From: PALSA-1296 sp038210275 | Lineage (GTDB): Bacteria > Bacteroidota > Ignavibacteria > Palsa-1295 | NCBI GenBank assembly: GCA_038210275.1 | Contig: JBBQWV010000007.1 | Coordinates: 1-64,000 of the forward strand | Length of the DNA stretch: 64,000 nucleotides | Direction of reading: 5' to 3' | Shown here: positions 1 to 7,085 of the stretch, one piece after another | How positions within the stretch are numbered: the stretch's first letter is position 1 | How the letters are laid out: the number at the start of each line of letters is the position of its first letter | Program-made: the position numbers and the translations under genes | Notes under the pieces: generated by a model | Databases searched by the model: none | The model's input: the letters and a program-made list of their open reading frames with translations, nothing else | What the model was told of the DNA's origin: nothing

Positions 1-1227
1 GACAACTTTGACAGCGATTCTTCTATTGAGAATTCGAGCCGCTTCGAGGTCTGCAGCCGACGCATTCTCCGGTTCATGCACAGCATCGTCGCTTGTACCT
101 AAACCAACTACGCTGACGATCTTGTTCGGATTTACACCCTGTTCAATAAGCCAGTTCTTGATCTTACGAGCGCGCATCTCTGATAATTCCTGATTACGTG
201 CAGCAGTTCCTTCATGGCTTGCATGTCCCTGAATCTCGACAGTAAGCCCAGGACACTGGTTCACAAGCGTTTTGATGTTGTGAAGATTCTGTAGATTGCC
301 GGACACTGAAGTATTGAATTCATCCGTATTGACAATAAACAGCGTTCCCGGGAAATTGTAGATCGTGCCTCTGACAACCTTTGTCTTATAGACCGTATCG
401 ACTTCTCTCACTACGACCGTATCACCTTTGATGATATTCGTGGTGTAGATATTGGTCACGTTCGTCGTATTTGAAGTTGAATTAGAACTACGATCGTCAG
501 TAGCCATTTTCGCAGGAAGTGGCGGTGCAAAGATGTAATAGCTGAATCCAAGACCCATGGTCAGATATGCATCTTGTCTGAAATTCGTCGGATCAGAATA
601 ATCGTCAATCCAATCGGTACCTGTCAAGTGCAACAGACCTTTTCCGTTGAAGGTGACTTTATCAGTGATGAACATTTCGAATCCAACACCGATTACGCCA
701 CCAATGACGTTCTTGCTATACCCAGCTGCGGCATTGCCTCTCAAAGGAGCTGGTGACGCATCATCTGGCTCAAAGTTCAGCGCTTCAATTCCGCCGATAA
801 AATATGGTACGAATGTTTCCTCCGGGAAGACATTATAGGAGAGCATCAGCTCCCATCCACCGACACGAGTGTGCTGTATGGTACCCAGTGGTGAACCATC
901 TGAACCGACTGAACCCGGAAATTGACCGTTCTCATTGGCAATACTTTGTAATGTGGATTTATATCCCAATACACCGCCGCTATAAGCTGCGTGTAAGGAT
1001 AAGCAGTCCAATATATTCCATCGGATGAACGCGTCACCTTGGAAGCCAAAGCGGCTATCGGTGTAGTTACCGTAGTACTTATTTCCACCGGCATCAAAGC
1101 CGAAGGATATACGTCCGGCAACATCCTGAGCTGAAGCGGAACTCGCATACACGCTGAATGTCAGTGCGCAAACGAGAAGAGTGTGTCGCAAAAAATTGGT
1201 TGCGGCGGAATTCTTGATATGTTTCAT
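1..1227 (-). CDS. OmpA-family outer-membrane protein, C-terminus cut by window edge
   Basis: The reading frame is open from the ATG at 1227 to the window edge, so the stop codon lies outside. The start gives a signal peptide (MKHIKNSAATNFLRH, a hydrophobic core, then ASSASAQ). About 190 residues of alternating polar and apolar segments follow, as in a small outer-membrane beta-barrel. A Thr/Asn/Ser linker leads to an OmpA C-terminal peptidoglycan-binding domain with the recognisable pieces VEIQGHASHEGTAARNQELS, RARKIKNWLIEQGV, VGLGTSDD and ILNRRIAVKVV. The family links the outer membrane to peptidoglycan. The gene has its own promoter of the shared 56-bp type and a leader of about 125 nt, so I infer membership of the regulon described in the findings. 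Family assignment is confident; the specific role is unknown. Confidence 0.9.
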   Translation of the reverse strand, partial: MKHIKNSAATNFLRHTLLVCALTFSVYASSASAQDVAGRISFGFDAGGNKYYGNYTDSRFGFQGDAFIRWNILDCLSLHAAYSGGVLGYKSTLQSIANENGQFPGSVGSDGSPLGTIQHTRVGGWELMLSYNVFPEETFVPYFIGGIEALNFEPDDASPAPLRGNAAAGYSKNVIGGVIGVGFEMFITDKVTFNGKGLLHLTGTDWIDDYSDPTNFRQDAYLTMGLGFSYYIFAPPLPAKMATDDRSSNSTSNTTNVTNIYTTNIIKGDTVVVREVDTVYKTKVVRGTIYNFPGTLFIVNTDEFNTSVSGNLQNLHNIKTLVNQCPGLTVEIQGHASHEGTAARNQELSEMRARKIKNWLIEQGVNPNKIVSVVGLGTSDDAVHEPENASAADLEAARILNRRIAVKVV

Positions 1228-1355
1228 TATTATATTGATCATTTTGTGAAGAAATTCAAAAAACATTGAAAACCATCTTTTTTGGGGAGAGCCTCGCCCT
1301 TCCAATTGGAAGAGATAAGAACTGAGATGATATACAATTGCGATATTTAACGATG

Positions 1356-1411
1356 CAAAATTACGAAGAACTCTCGGATAAACTATTACACGAAATTAGG
1401 ATTAGTTTACA
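1356..1411 (-). promoter_or_regulatory. Promoter of the OmpA gene, shared 56-bp type
   Basis: Read on the minus strand, a 27-bp element (1411-1385) begins TGTAAA and ends TCGTGTAAT. Exactly 21 bp follow, then the Bacteroidota-type -7 box TAATTTTG (1363-1356). Four other sites in the window have the same layout and spacing. Confidence 0.75.
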
Positions 1412-1520
1412 TCATTAGAACATTTCTTGGAAACTGCAAAGATTAGTAAAATAAGGCGTTTACGTCTCTTTTCAAACTCGGCAATGAGTTCGTGATAGGG
1501 GAATACAGATATTTACGGTA

Positions 1521-1553
1521 AAAAAAATCAGGAGTTTGCTAAAACTCCTGATT
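1521..1553 (-). terminator. Rho-independent terminator of the YtxH gene
   Basis: A 12-bp perfect stem (AATCAGGAGTTT / AAACTCCTGATT) with a short loop is followed, on the minus strand, by a run of T. It lies about 50 bp past the stop of the YtxH gene. Confidence 0.85.
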
Positions 1554-1601
1554 AACTGCATATTCCTGCAAAAAACCGGGTGACTTTTGAAAGATATTCT
1601 C

Positions 1602-1928
1602 TTAATGCATTGTTACGCGGTCTTTTACATCGGAGATATATTTTACTGCTTCTCCGATGAGCCGTTCAGCCTTGTCATACGTTTGATGCAGGACTTCATC
1701 TCCGGCTTCGATCTTTCCTTGTACGAGCCTCACGCCTGTTTTCTTTGCTTTTTTTGCTAAGCGGTTTAAATCGTTTGATATATCCGAAACGCCACTGGAA
1801 ATATCCTTCCGCAGTCTCACTCCTTTTTTCGGAGCATACAAAAGTGCAATAGCAGCGCCCACTGCACCGCCTAGCAATGTCCCTAAGATGAACGTTTGAA
1901 GTTTATTGTGTTCGTGTTTGTAACTCAT
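1602..1928 (-). CDS. YtxH-domain small membrane protein
   Basis: This 108-residue protein has the YtxH layout: a short polar N-terminus, one glycine/alanine-rich transmembrane segment (residues about 12-30, FILGTLLGGAVGAAIALLYA) ending in APKKG, and then a charged amphipathic helix to the end. APKKG after the helix is the family signature. YtxH proteins are general-stress proteins in Firmicutes and are common, of unknown mechanism, in Bacteroidota. The start is supported by a promoter of the shared type whose -7 box lies only about 27 bp upstream, giving a short leader. A clear terminator follows, so the gene is probably monocistronic. Confidence 0.85.
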   Translation of the reverse strand: MSYKHEHNKLQTFILGTLLGGAVGAAIALLYAPKKGVRLRKDISSGVSDISNDLNRLAKKAKKTGVRLVQGKIEAGDEVLHQTYDKAERLIGEAVKYISDVKDRVTMH

Positions 1929-1954
1929 CGTTATTGGGGTAAAAAGTTTATATG

Positions 1955-2010
1955 CAAAGATACATTATCGCACACTAAAATTCATTATATGATTGTAAGA
2001 TTGATTTATA
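1955..2010 (-). promoter_or_regulatory. Promoter of the YtxH gene, shared 56-bp type
   Basis: Minus strand: the 27-bp element (2010-1984) starts TATAAATCAATC and ends TCATATAAT. It is followed by 21 bp and the -7 box TATCTTTG (1962-1955). Spacing is identical to the other four copies. Confidence 0.75.
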
Positions 2011-2064
2011 TAATTTTCGGAAAAAAATAATGGACATCATTCTTCTAAAAAATGCCGATAACTT

Positions 2065-2120
2065 CATAAGAAATTCTCATAATCGTATAACTATTTTTGC
2101 AGCGTCAGATGCTATATTTG
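2065..2120 (+). promoter_or_regulatory. Promoter of the 67-residue small protein, shared 56-bp type
   Basis: Plus-strand copy of the shared promoter. The element at 2065-2091 (CATAAG ... TCGTATAAC) is followed by 21 bp and TATATTTG at 2113-2120. It is the most divergent of the five elements but keeps the spacing exactly. Confidence 0.65.
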
Positions 2121-2215
2121 TAGGAGTGCTGATAACTCATTATCATCGCCAAACTAGGGGATAGTGACTGAGTCATACAACGTGCCGGTTATAGGAAAAA
2201 AAGAATTATCTCGTT

Positions 2216-2419
2216 ATGAATGATCGTGTTATGAATTATCTTGAAGAAATGTCTGTCGAACAAGCGCTTGAGGAATTATCTTTTCCCTCTGATCATCACC
2301 TTCAGGAACGATGGGATGCATTTGCTTACGTAATGGTTGAGGGCACACCCGAGCAGAGAATTCTTGCCATGGAGATGAAGAGGAAACTGCGTATAGAAGA
2401 AATGCTGGAAACGCACTGA
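2216..2419 (+). CDS. Small hydrophilic protein, 67 residues, unknown function
   Basis: I do not recognise a family. The product (MNDRVMNYLEEMSVEQALEE and on) is mostly charged, predicted helical, with no signal peptide or membrane segment. The pieces ERWDAFAYVMVEGTPEQRIL and EMKRKLRIEEMLE read like real amphipathic helices rather than random sequence. Support for it being a gene comes mainly from the promoter of the shared type about 95 bp upstream, in the right orientation, and from A-rich sequence before the ATG. It may instead be a spurious ORF on a short regulatory RNA. Confidence 0.55.
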   Translation: MNDRVMNYLEEMSVEQALEELSFPSDHHLQERWDAFAYVMVEGTPEQRILAMEMKRKLRIEEMLETH

Positions 2420-2537
2420 AACAATTTTTCTGTATTTGGGTACGATGAGCTATCTGAAATAGCGGCACTTATATAATAATATTTTTGCTTCGTGATTATC
2501 GGAATTTGCCACAACGAAGAAATGAAGGACCTAAATA

Positions 2538-4211
2538 ATGAACAGCGGAAAACGCAAGATGTCTCTCAGCAAAAAAATATTACTATCTCTTGTTTCTTTG
2601 CTGCTGCTCGTAGGAATAGGTTGTTGGATCTTTATTTCTTTCTTTTTTGATGATGTCCTCAATGACACGCTGATCCCGAAATTAAATGCCGCCGTCCTGA
2701 CAGCTTCTCATGGAAATTACAGTCTCAAGATCGGGAGGATCTATCAATCTGGCACATCAATTTTTTGCAAGAATGTCGAACTTATACGCGTTGCTTACGA
2801 TAGCAGTGAAACCGGACTGACCATAAGAAAACTGACGAGTGATACGGTTCGACTTACAAATGTCAATGAGTTAGATCTTCTTCAGGGCAAAGGTTTGAAT
2901 GTAGGGAAAATGGATTTCCGGTCCCCTAAACTTTACATGGTTGAAGTAGGAGAAGGACGAAATAGATTACAGACAGAACCTCTAACAAAAAATTCTGGCT
3001 CGAAAAGTATGCCGAATGGTTTGCCGGTTATCTCTATTGGAAATATTATTCTTGATGATGTGGCGATCTATATGGCTGATTCGTTGGACCATGAGGATCT
3101 GCCAACATATACGAATGCTCAGATTTTATTATCGTCATTGCTTCTTGATAGTACAAACTTAAAGAACCAACCTCTCCTGTATTCCCGCCATGTTGAATGC
3201 AGCCTTCCGCAAGCACTGTATCCTCTTCCGGGCAGTGATTATGTATTACAAGTCCGCAATCTTCATGTAAATTTCACCGATTCTCTGATGACGATCGATA
3301 GCTTTGCATATCGCCCTGATTTTTCGGATGAAGGATTGAATACTAAATCAAAGTCTGTCCGAAGCAGAATGAATTTTGATTGTACGAATCTTCGGATCGA
3401 AGGAATGGATTTTGTCCGATTCTTAGCAGGCAAAAAAATATCTTTTCATAAATGTCTTGCAGAATCTTGGGATGTTGATTATTATACAGATGAACGCAAA
3501 CCGCAACGTGTATCTACATCCCGTTCTGTGATACCGAATGAAATCCTGCAATCATTTCCTTTAGCGGTCGATATAGATTCTCTTGTCTTAGAAAATGGGT
3601 CTTTGAAGATGACTCAATGGGAAAAAGAAAACGTGAAGGCAGGCGTAGTGACGATGGATCACATAAAAATTATCGCGTATCCTTTCTGCCTTGATTCCTC
3701 AAATCCGCTTTGTGATAAGCCGACAAATATTGTCGTTACAGCCCTCTTCCTTGGCGAAGCTCCGGTGAAGGCAAGGATAACCTACCCATTCCAAAGTAAA
3801 GATCTGGATTTTACTATTGAAGCTTCTATGGGAGGATTATCGTTGAAAAAACTGAACACATTTCTGATCCCAAACGAAAGAAAAGAGATAGTTGGAGGAG
3901 TTGTTGAGAGTGGAGATTTACGAATGGATGTTCGCAAAGGTGTTGCCACCACAACTATTACTCCGAGATACCACGATCTTTCGATGAGGATATTAGCAGA
4001 AAATCCGAAATCCAAACGAGGCATTCTTGAAGGACTGAAGACATTCGTTGCAAATACGTTTATTCTGCGCTCAAATAATGTTGATAAGGATGGGCAAAAG
4101 GCAAAGACTGCCACGACATCCCGGCGATGGGCAAAGAAAGAAGAGTTCTTGGAATTTGTCTGGAAGTCACTAAGGAAATCTCTCGGTGCGATTATCGGTG
4201 GCTTCGAGTAA
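2538..4211 (+). CDS. AsmA-like membrane-anchored periplasmic protein
   Basis: The protein has 557 residues with one N-terminal transmembrane anchor (residues about 10-33) after a short basic stretch. A long beta-rich periplasmic domain follows, with repeated phrases such as VISIGNIILDDVAIY and VDIDSLVLENGSLKMTQW. This anchor-plus-repetitive-beta layout resembles AsmA/DUF748-type proteins, which bridge inner and outer membranes and help move phospholipids. The similarity is judged by eye and is weak at motif level. The C-terminal 60 residues are basic. The gene stands alone, followed by a hairpin terminator. Hypothetical membrane protein is the safe name. Confidence 0.6.
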   Translation: MNSGKRKMSLSKKILLSLVSLLLLVGIGCWIFISFFFDDVLNDTLIPKLNAAVLTASHGNYSLKIGRIYQSGTSIFCKNVELIRVAYDSSETGLTIRKLTSDTVRLTNVNELDLLQGKGLNVGKMDFRSPKLYMVEVGEGRNRLQTEPLTKNSGSKSMPNGLPVISIGNIILDDVAIYMADSLDHEDLPTYTNAQILLSSLLLDSTNLKNQPLLYSRHVECSLPQALYPLPGSDYVLQVRNLHVNFTDSLMTIDSFAYRPDFSDEGLNTKSKSVRSRMNFDCTNLRIEGMDFVRFLAGKKISFHKCLAESWDVDYYTDERKPQRVSTSRSVIPNEILQSFPLAVDIDSLVLENGSLKMTQWEKENVKAGVVTMDHIKIIAYPFCLDSSNPLCDKPTNIVVTALFLGEAPVKARITYPFQSKDLDFTIEASMGGLSLKKLNTFLIPNERKEIVGGVVESGDLRMDVRKGVATTTITPRYHDLSMRILAENPKSKRGILEGLKTFVANTFILRSNNVDKDGQKAKTATTSRRWAKKEEFLEFVWKSLRKSLGAIIGGFE

Positions 4212-4228
4212 TTTCTTATAAAAATAAA

Positions 4229-4254
4229 TGCGAGGAGTTTCTAATCTCCTCGCA
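4229..4254 (+). terminator. Hairpin terminator after the AsmA-like gene
   Basis: A 9-bp perfect stem (TGCGAGGAG / CTCCTCGCA) with an 8-nt loop starts 18 bp after the stop and is followed by an A/T-rich tract containing TTTT. Confidence 0.6.
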
Positions 4255-4320
4255 AATAATTTTATCAATTCATTTTAATGAATTCAGCGATACCAGAATA
4301 TAATTTGTCCTGATCCAATT

Positions 4321-4563
4321 TCAGGCTGGCTGCAACTCTGATTGGGCTGCCCCTTCGTAGTCATCGGTAGATTCGTCATGCCATACTCCTCGGGGGAGTT
4401 GATCTGCTTTGCTTTGATCATTAATGGAATTGTTGACGGATTTATTTTGGTCTTCTTCTCCTGCGCTTGCAACTCCTGCTGGGATTGCTTTTTCCAAGTC
4501 GCTGCCTGAATTTTGGGCTTCACTGTTTTGGCTTTCGTTGATTGTCTCATTTTGGTCATTCAT
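4321..4563 (-). CDS. Small acidic, disordered protein, 80 residues
   Basis: The product (MNDQNETINESQNSEAQ and on) is almost free of hydrophobic residues and very rich in Asn, Gln, Ser, Glu and Asp. It is predicted to be intrinsically disordered and cytoplasmic. It resembles the 62-residue product at 4842-5030 in composition and in the NQN/SEQN-like N-terminal phrases, so the two may be distant paralogues. No family is recognised. An overlapping frame at 4284-4559 is Lys/Gln-rich and looks like a shadow. No promoter of the shared type was found upstream of this one. Confidence that it is expressed is moderate. Confidence 0.5.
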   Translation of the reverse strand: MNDQNETINESQNSEAQNSGSDLEKAIPAGVASAGEEDQNKSVNNSINDQSKADQLPRGVWHDESTDDYEGAAQSELQPA

Positions 4564-4841
4564 TCTTGTATTTATCAGTAAGAAAATGTGTACATGTTAA
4601 TACTAATGTTAATAGATTTGCTGCAGAAGTTGAATGCGGGAGAGCAAGTGCGGACAACGCCGAAGAGATCATGAATTACCAATACACCGAGGAAATAGCG
4701 AAATATCTCTTCTCCCCAAAAGAAACACTCCAAATCTCGACCCGAGGCATGAGTAATTTCAAAAAGAAATGTTCATGAATCGTTTCGCCGTCATCTGCAC
4801 TTGCTCACTCTCAAATCATTTTAGGCAGTAGCCTTTCCTGG

Positions 4842-5030
4842 TCAGCCCGTTGTTTCATCACCACGAACGTGACGCGGATCTTGCGGTTCTCTGTGCGAAG
4901 GACCCGGTACTTCCATCGGAATTTTGGATTCGTTCTGCAAAGATTCTTTGCTGTTTGGCACGCTAGATGAGCTTGCCTGAGCATTCTGTTCCGAAGTTAT
5001 AGGGTTTTGGTTATCTGTCATCGTAGTCAC
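4842..5030 (-). CDS. Small disordered hydrophilic protein, 62 residues
   Basis: The product starts MTTMTDNQNPITSEQNAQ and ends REPQDPRHVRGDETTG. It is Ser/Asn/Gln/Pro-rich, lacks hydrophobic segments and should be disordered. The second methionine (MTDNQN) is an equally possible start. No known family is recognised. Its promoter, of the shared 56-bp type, lies about 90 bp upstream in the correct orientation, which supports it as a real, probably stress-induced, gene. Confidence 0.6.
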   Translation of the reverse strand: MTTMTDNQNPITSEQNAQASSSSVPNSKESLQNESKIPMEVPGPSHREPQDPRHVRGDETTG

Positions 5031-5116
5031 TTATTTAAAATGTAAAACAACTATTATGATGGGGGATAGAAAGATTTTCCAATTCTCACACTACTTGATC
5101 GTCGAACGATCTCATA

Positions 5117-5172
5117 CAAAAATACGCGATCGTCGTTTCGAATGTATTACACGAATATCGGATTGATTTATA
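5117..5172 (-). promoter_or_regulatory. Promoter of the 62-residue small protein, shared 56-bp type
   Basis: Minus strand: the element (5172-5146) starts TATAAATCAATC and ends TCGTGTAAT. It is followed by 21 bp and TATTTTTG (5124-5117). Its first 12 bases are identical to those of the YtxH promoter element. Confidence 0.75.
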
Positions 5173-5245
5173 AAGTTATCAGATAAAGCTGGGATTTTTG
5201 GGATCGTGGTAGTCTCTTACCTTTGAAAATTAATTTTTAACGAAC

Positions 5246-5276
5246 GTCATTGCTTCGTCGGGCTAACCCGCTTCTG
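5246..5276 (+). repeat. Degenerate REP-like half element
   Basis: The stretch GTCATTGCTTCGTCGGGC followed by TAACCCGCTTC resembles the core of the GTCATTGCGAGG repeats elsewhere in the window, but with one arm eroded. Confidence 0.4.
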
Positions 5277-5322
5277 GCATGAAGTTGCAATTTCAAAATG
5301 ATGCCACTACGGGAAATAGGTA

Positions 5323-5498
5323 TTTAAAACAAAACCAGTGTTCTGTAAAACATACTGCAAGGGTTATTTCTTCCTACAATTTTTGTATCAGCTCCCCAAC
5401 CAATACATAAACGTAGTTGAAAGAAATAATTTATCCTCACAACAGAATCTTACAGAACACTGATTACATTAGATCTAAGAATTAACGTCGTCTCTAAT
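5323..5498 (-). ncRNA. Candidate structured non-coding RNA
   Basis: No convincing ORF lies between 5031 and 5496, yet a shared-type promoter points into it (minus strand). The predicted transcript can form several nested stems. A 5' hairpin is made by CATTAGA and TCTAATG. A perfect 13-bp closing stem pairs CAGTGTTCTGTAA (5462-5450) with TTACAGAACACTG (5348-5336). Inside it, an 11-bp stem pairs TTATTTCTTTC with GGAAGAAATAA (one G-U pair), and this encloses two small hairpins (CAAC/GTTG and TACAA/TTGTA). A T-rich tract (GGTTTTGTTTT) follows the closing stem, as at a terminator. The ends are inferred. A 6S-like RNA or a small mobile element with inverted ends are alternatives. Confidence 0.45.
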
Positions 5499-5504
5499 GT
5501 TATA

Positions 5505-5560
5505 CAAAAATACGGCATCCGAGTTCAGATTCTATTACACGATTGTGAGAATTATTTACA
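5505..5560 (-). promoter_or_regulatory. Promoter of the candidate ncRNA, shared 56-bp type
   Basis: Minus strand: the element (5560-5534) starts TGTAAATAATTC and ends TCGTGTAAT. It is followed by 21 bp and TATTTTTG (5512-5505). It faces away from the AraC-family gene and into the folded region at 5323-5498. Confidence 0.7.
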
Positions 5561-5660
5561 TTTTGTCAAGATTATTTGTACTTGCATCCATTTTATTCGG
5601 AATGATAAGTCAAATAGAGAGTGACTTCCAAAATCTGCTGCCATTGACTTCAAAATGTGT

Positions 5661-5668
5661 TATATTTG
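5661..5668 (+). promoter_or_regulatory. Possible -7 box of the AraC-family gene
   Basis: TATATTTG matches TAnnTTTG and lies 43 bp before the ATG at 5711. No convincing -33 TTG at the usual spacing was seen, and the shared 27-bp element is absent. Confidence 0.35.
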
Positions 5669-5710
5669 TTCTTTTGCTGCTGAACTCTACTTCTCACTTT
5701 AAAAACATAC

Positions 5711-6277
5711 ATGAAATTCCACATCAAATTTTCGATGAATACCGCTTGCAGGATGCTTGTCAAAGAGCATCTTGAAAAGTTAGGGGTGAATTTCCAGATC
5801 GGAGATTCAAGCGAAGTAGAGATCAATTCGTCACTATCAACTGAGCAGCAAGCGCAGTTGAATAGCGATCTTGGCAGATATGGGATCGAATTACATGACG
5901 ATTCGCAGAATCTGTTGGTATTACGAGTGAAGGATGCTATCAGGGAAATGGTGCAGCGCGGGGAAAATATGCCGTCCGTGCAACTATCGGAATACCTGAC
6001 AAAAAAATTGAATTATAGTTACGGACATCTCACCGCTATTTTCTCTGATGTGACCTCGACTTCAATTTCACATTTCCTGATGCTGCAAAGGGTTGAACGT
6101 GTGAAGGAGTTAATCCTTACCAATAAATTTACACTCACGGAGATCTCTTATCGGTTAAATTATAGCAGCCTTGCCCATCTTTCGAATCAATTTAAAAAAG
6201 TGACCGGTCTGACACCAAAGAAATTTAAGGATATTATGCAAAAAAGACGCACCCAGAGAGGGGAAACTTATCCCTAA
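5711..6277 (+). CDS. AraC-family transcriptional regulator with HMA-like N-terminus
   Basis: The protein has 188 residues. Residues 1-67 look like a heavy-metal-associated (ferredoxin-like) fold (MKFHIKFSMNTACRMLVKEH, then LEKLGV), but the metal-binding CxxC is missing. Residues about 85-180 form an AraC-type double helix-turn-helix, with the second helix-turn-helix reading LTEISYRLNYSSLAHLSNQF and then KKVTGLTPKKFK. This architecture is a known Bacteroidota regulator type, often next to stress and response-regulator genes. The ATG at 5711 is preferred because it gives the full N-terminal strand. It lies beside all five copies of the shared promoter element, so it is the best candidate activator; that link is inference. 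Confidence 0.85.
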   Translation: MKFHIKFSMNTACRMLVKEHLEKLGVNFQIGDSSEVEINSSLSTEQQAQLNSDLGRYGIELHDDSQNLLVLRVKDAIREMVQRGENMPSVQLSEYLTKKLNYSYGHLTAIFSDVTSTSISHFLMLQRVERVKELILTNKFTLTEISYRLNYSSLAHLSNQFKKVTGLTPKKFKDIMQKRRTQRGETYP

Positions 6278-6362
6278 AAACTCTATGTTGGGCTAATCCT
6301 ATGTAAACACTTAGGGATAGGTATCTTACCGTCTGTAGTGCAATCATTGATACCCCTTTATA

Positions 6363-6821
6363 ATGCAATATGATACGCAACATCAAAAACTCCGTATTCT
6401 CCTCGCTGATGACGATGAGGATGACCGTATCTTTTTTAAAGATGCTATTGAAGAAGTAAAAATTGAGACGGTCGTAAATACCGTTAATGACGGACAACAG
6501 TTAATGGATCTTTTGAACACGCCCGATGTCCAGCTCCCTCATGTTCTTTTTCTTGATCTGAATATGCCTCGGAAAGGCGGCATTGAATGTCTTATAGAAA
6601 TCCGACAGAATCCAAAGCTGAAAGATATTTCGATTGCCATTTATTCTACTTCCACCTCAGAGCATGATATTGAGGATACCTTCATTAAAGGCGCGAATAT
6701 TTATATCAAAAAACCGAGCGACTTTCAAAAGTTAAAGGAAGTGATCACCGAAGTTATCAGCATTAATTGGCAGTACCATACCTCTGCTCTTAACCGAGAG
6801 AATTTTCTGTTAGTCCTCTAA
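6363..6821 (+). CDS. Stand-alone response regulator receiver protein
   Basis: The 152-residue protein is essentially one receiver domain. Acid-pocket residues are at D17-D18 (LLADDDEDD), the phospho-acceptor is D65 in LFLDLNMP, Y94/S95 lie at the switch strand (IAIYSTSTS), and the conserved lysine is K117 in YIKKPSD. There is no output domain. It belongs to the Rcp1-like single-domain class that typically relays phosphate or binds a partner protein. No histidine kinase is encoded nearby. The 85-bp gap after the AraC-family gene contains no clear terminator, so joint transcription is possible. Confidence 0.9.
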   Translation: MQYDTQHQKLRILLADDDEDDRIFFKDAIEEVKIETVVNTVNDGQQLMDLLNTPDVQLPHVLFLDLNMPRKGGIECLIEIRQNPKLKDISIAIYSTSTSEHDIEDTFIKGANIYIKKPSDFQKLKEVITEVISINWQYHTSALNRENFLLVL

Positions 6822-6987
6822 GACTCTTTGCCTCTTTTTGTAATAAATGAGGTCTATTATCCTCATCCCCCCAAATAAGCCGAGAATGGGTTTATTAAAT
6901 TTAATTCTTTTTTAAGGTTTAAGCCGTCAAAAGCGAACTATTTAGTGTTTATTTTACTTTTCTTGTAGTATTGTGTGTGTGTCGTTG

Positions 6988-6995
6988 TAACTTTG
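6988..6995 (+). promoter_or_regulatory. -7 promoter box before the 1513-residue T9SS protein
   Basis: TAACTTTG matches TAnnTTTG, about 90 bp before the chosen ATG. A TTG 22 bp upstream (6963-6965) is a possible -33 element. The rest of the gap from 6822 holds only A/T- and GT-rich sequence. Confidence 0.5.
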
Positions 6996-7085
6996 CCACC
7001 CCTTAATAGTTTTACTTATGTGGGGATAGTTGTAACGAGTGGAATTTTGATCCCACGGTGATCTTTTTTGAAATACATCCTAATC

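Noticed and set aside
4542..4778. Plus-strand open frame of 78 residues
   Set aside because: Antisense to the start of the 80-residue gene, no promoter, no recognisable composition.
5497..5775. Open frame of 92 residues upstream of the AraC-family gene
   Set aside because: It runs through the minus-strand shared promoter, overlaps the AraC start, and its hydrophobic content comes from A/T-rich intergenic DNA; no start signal.
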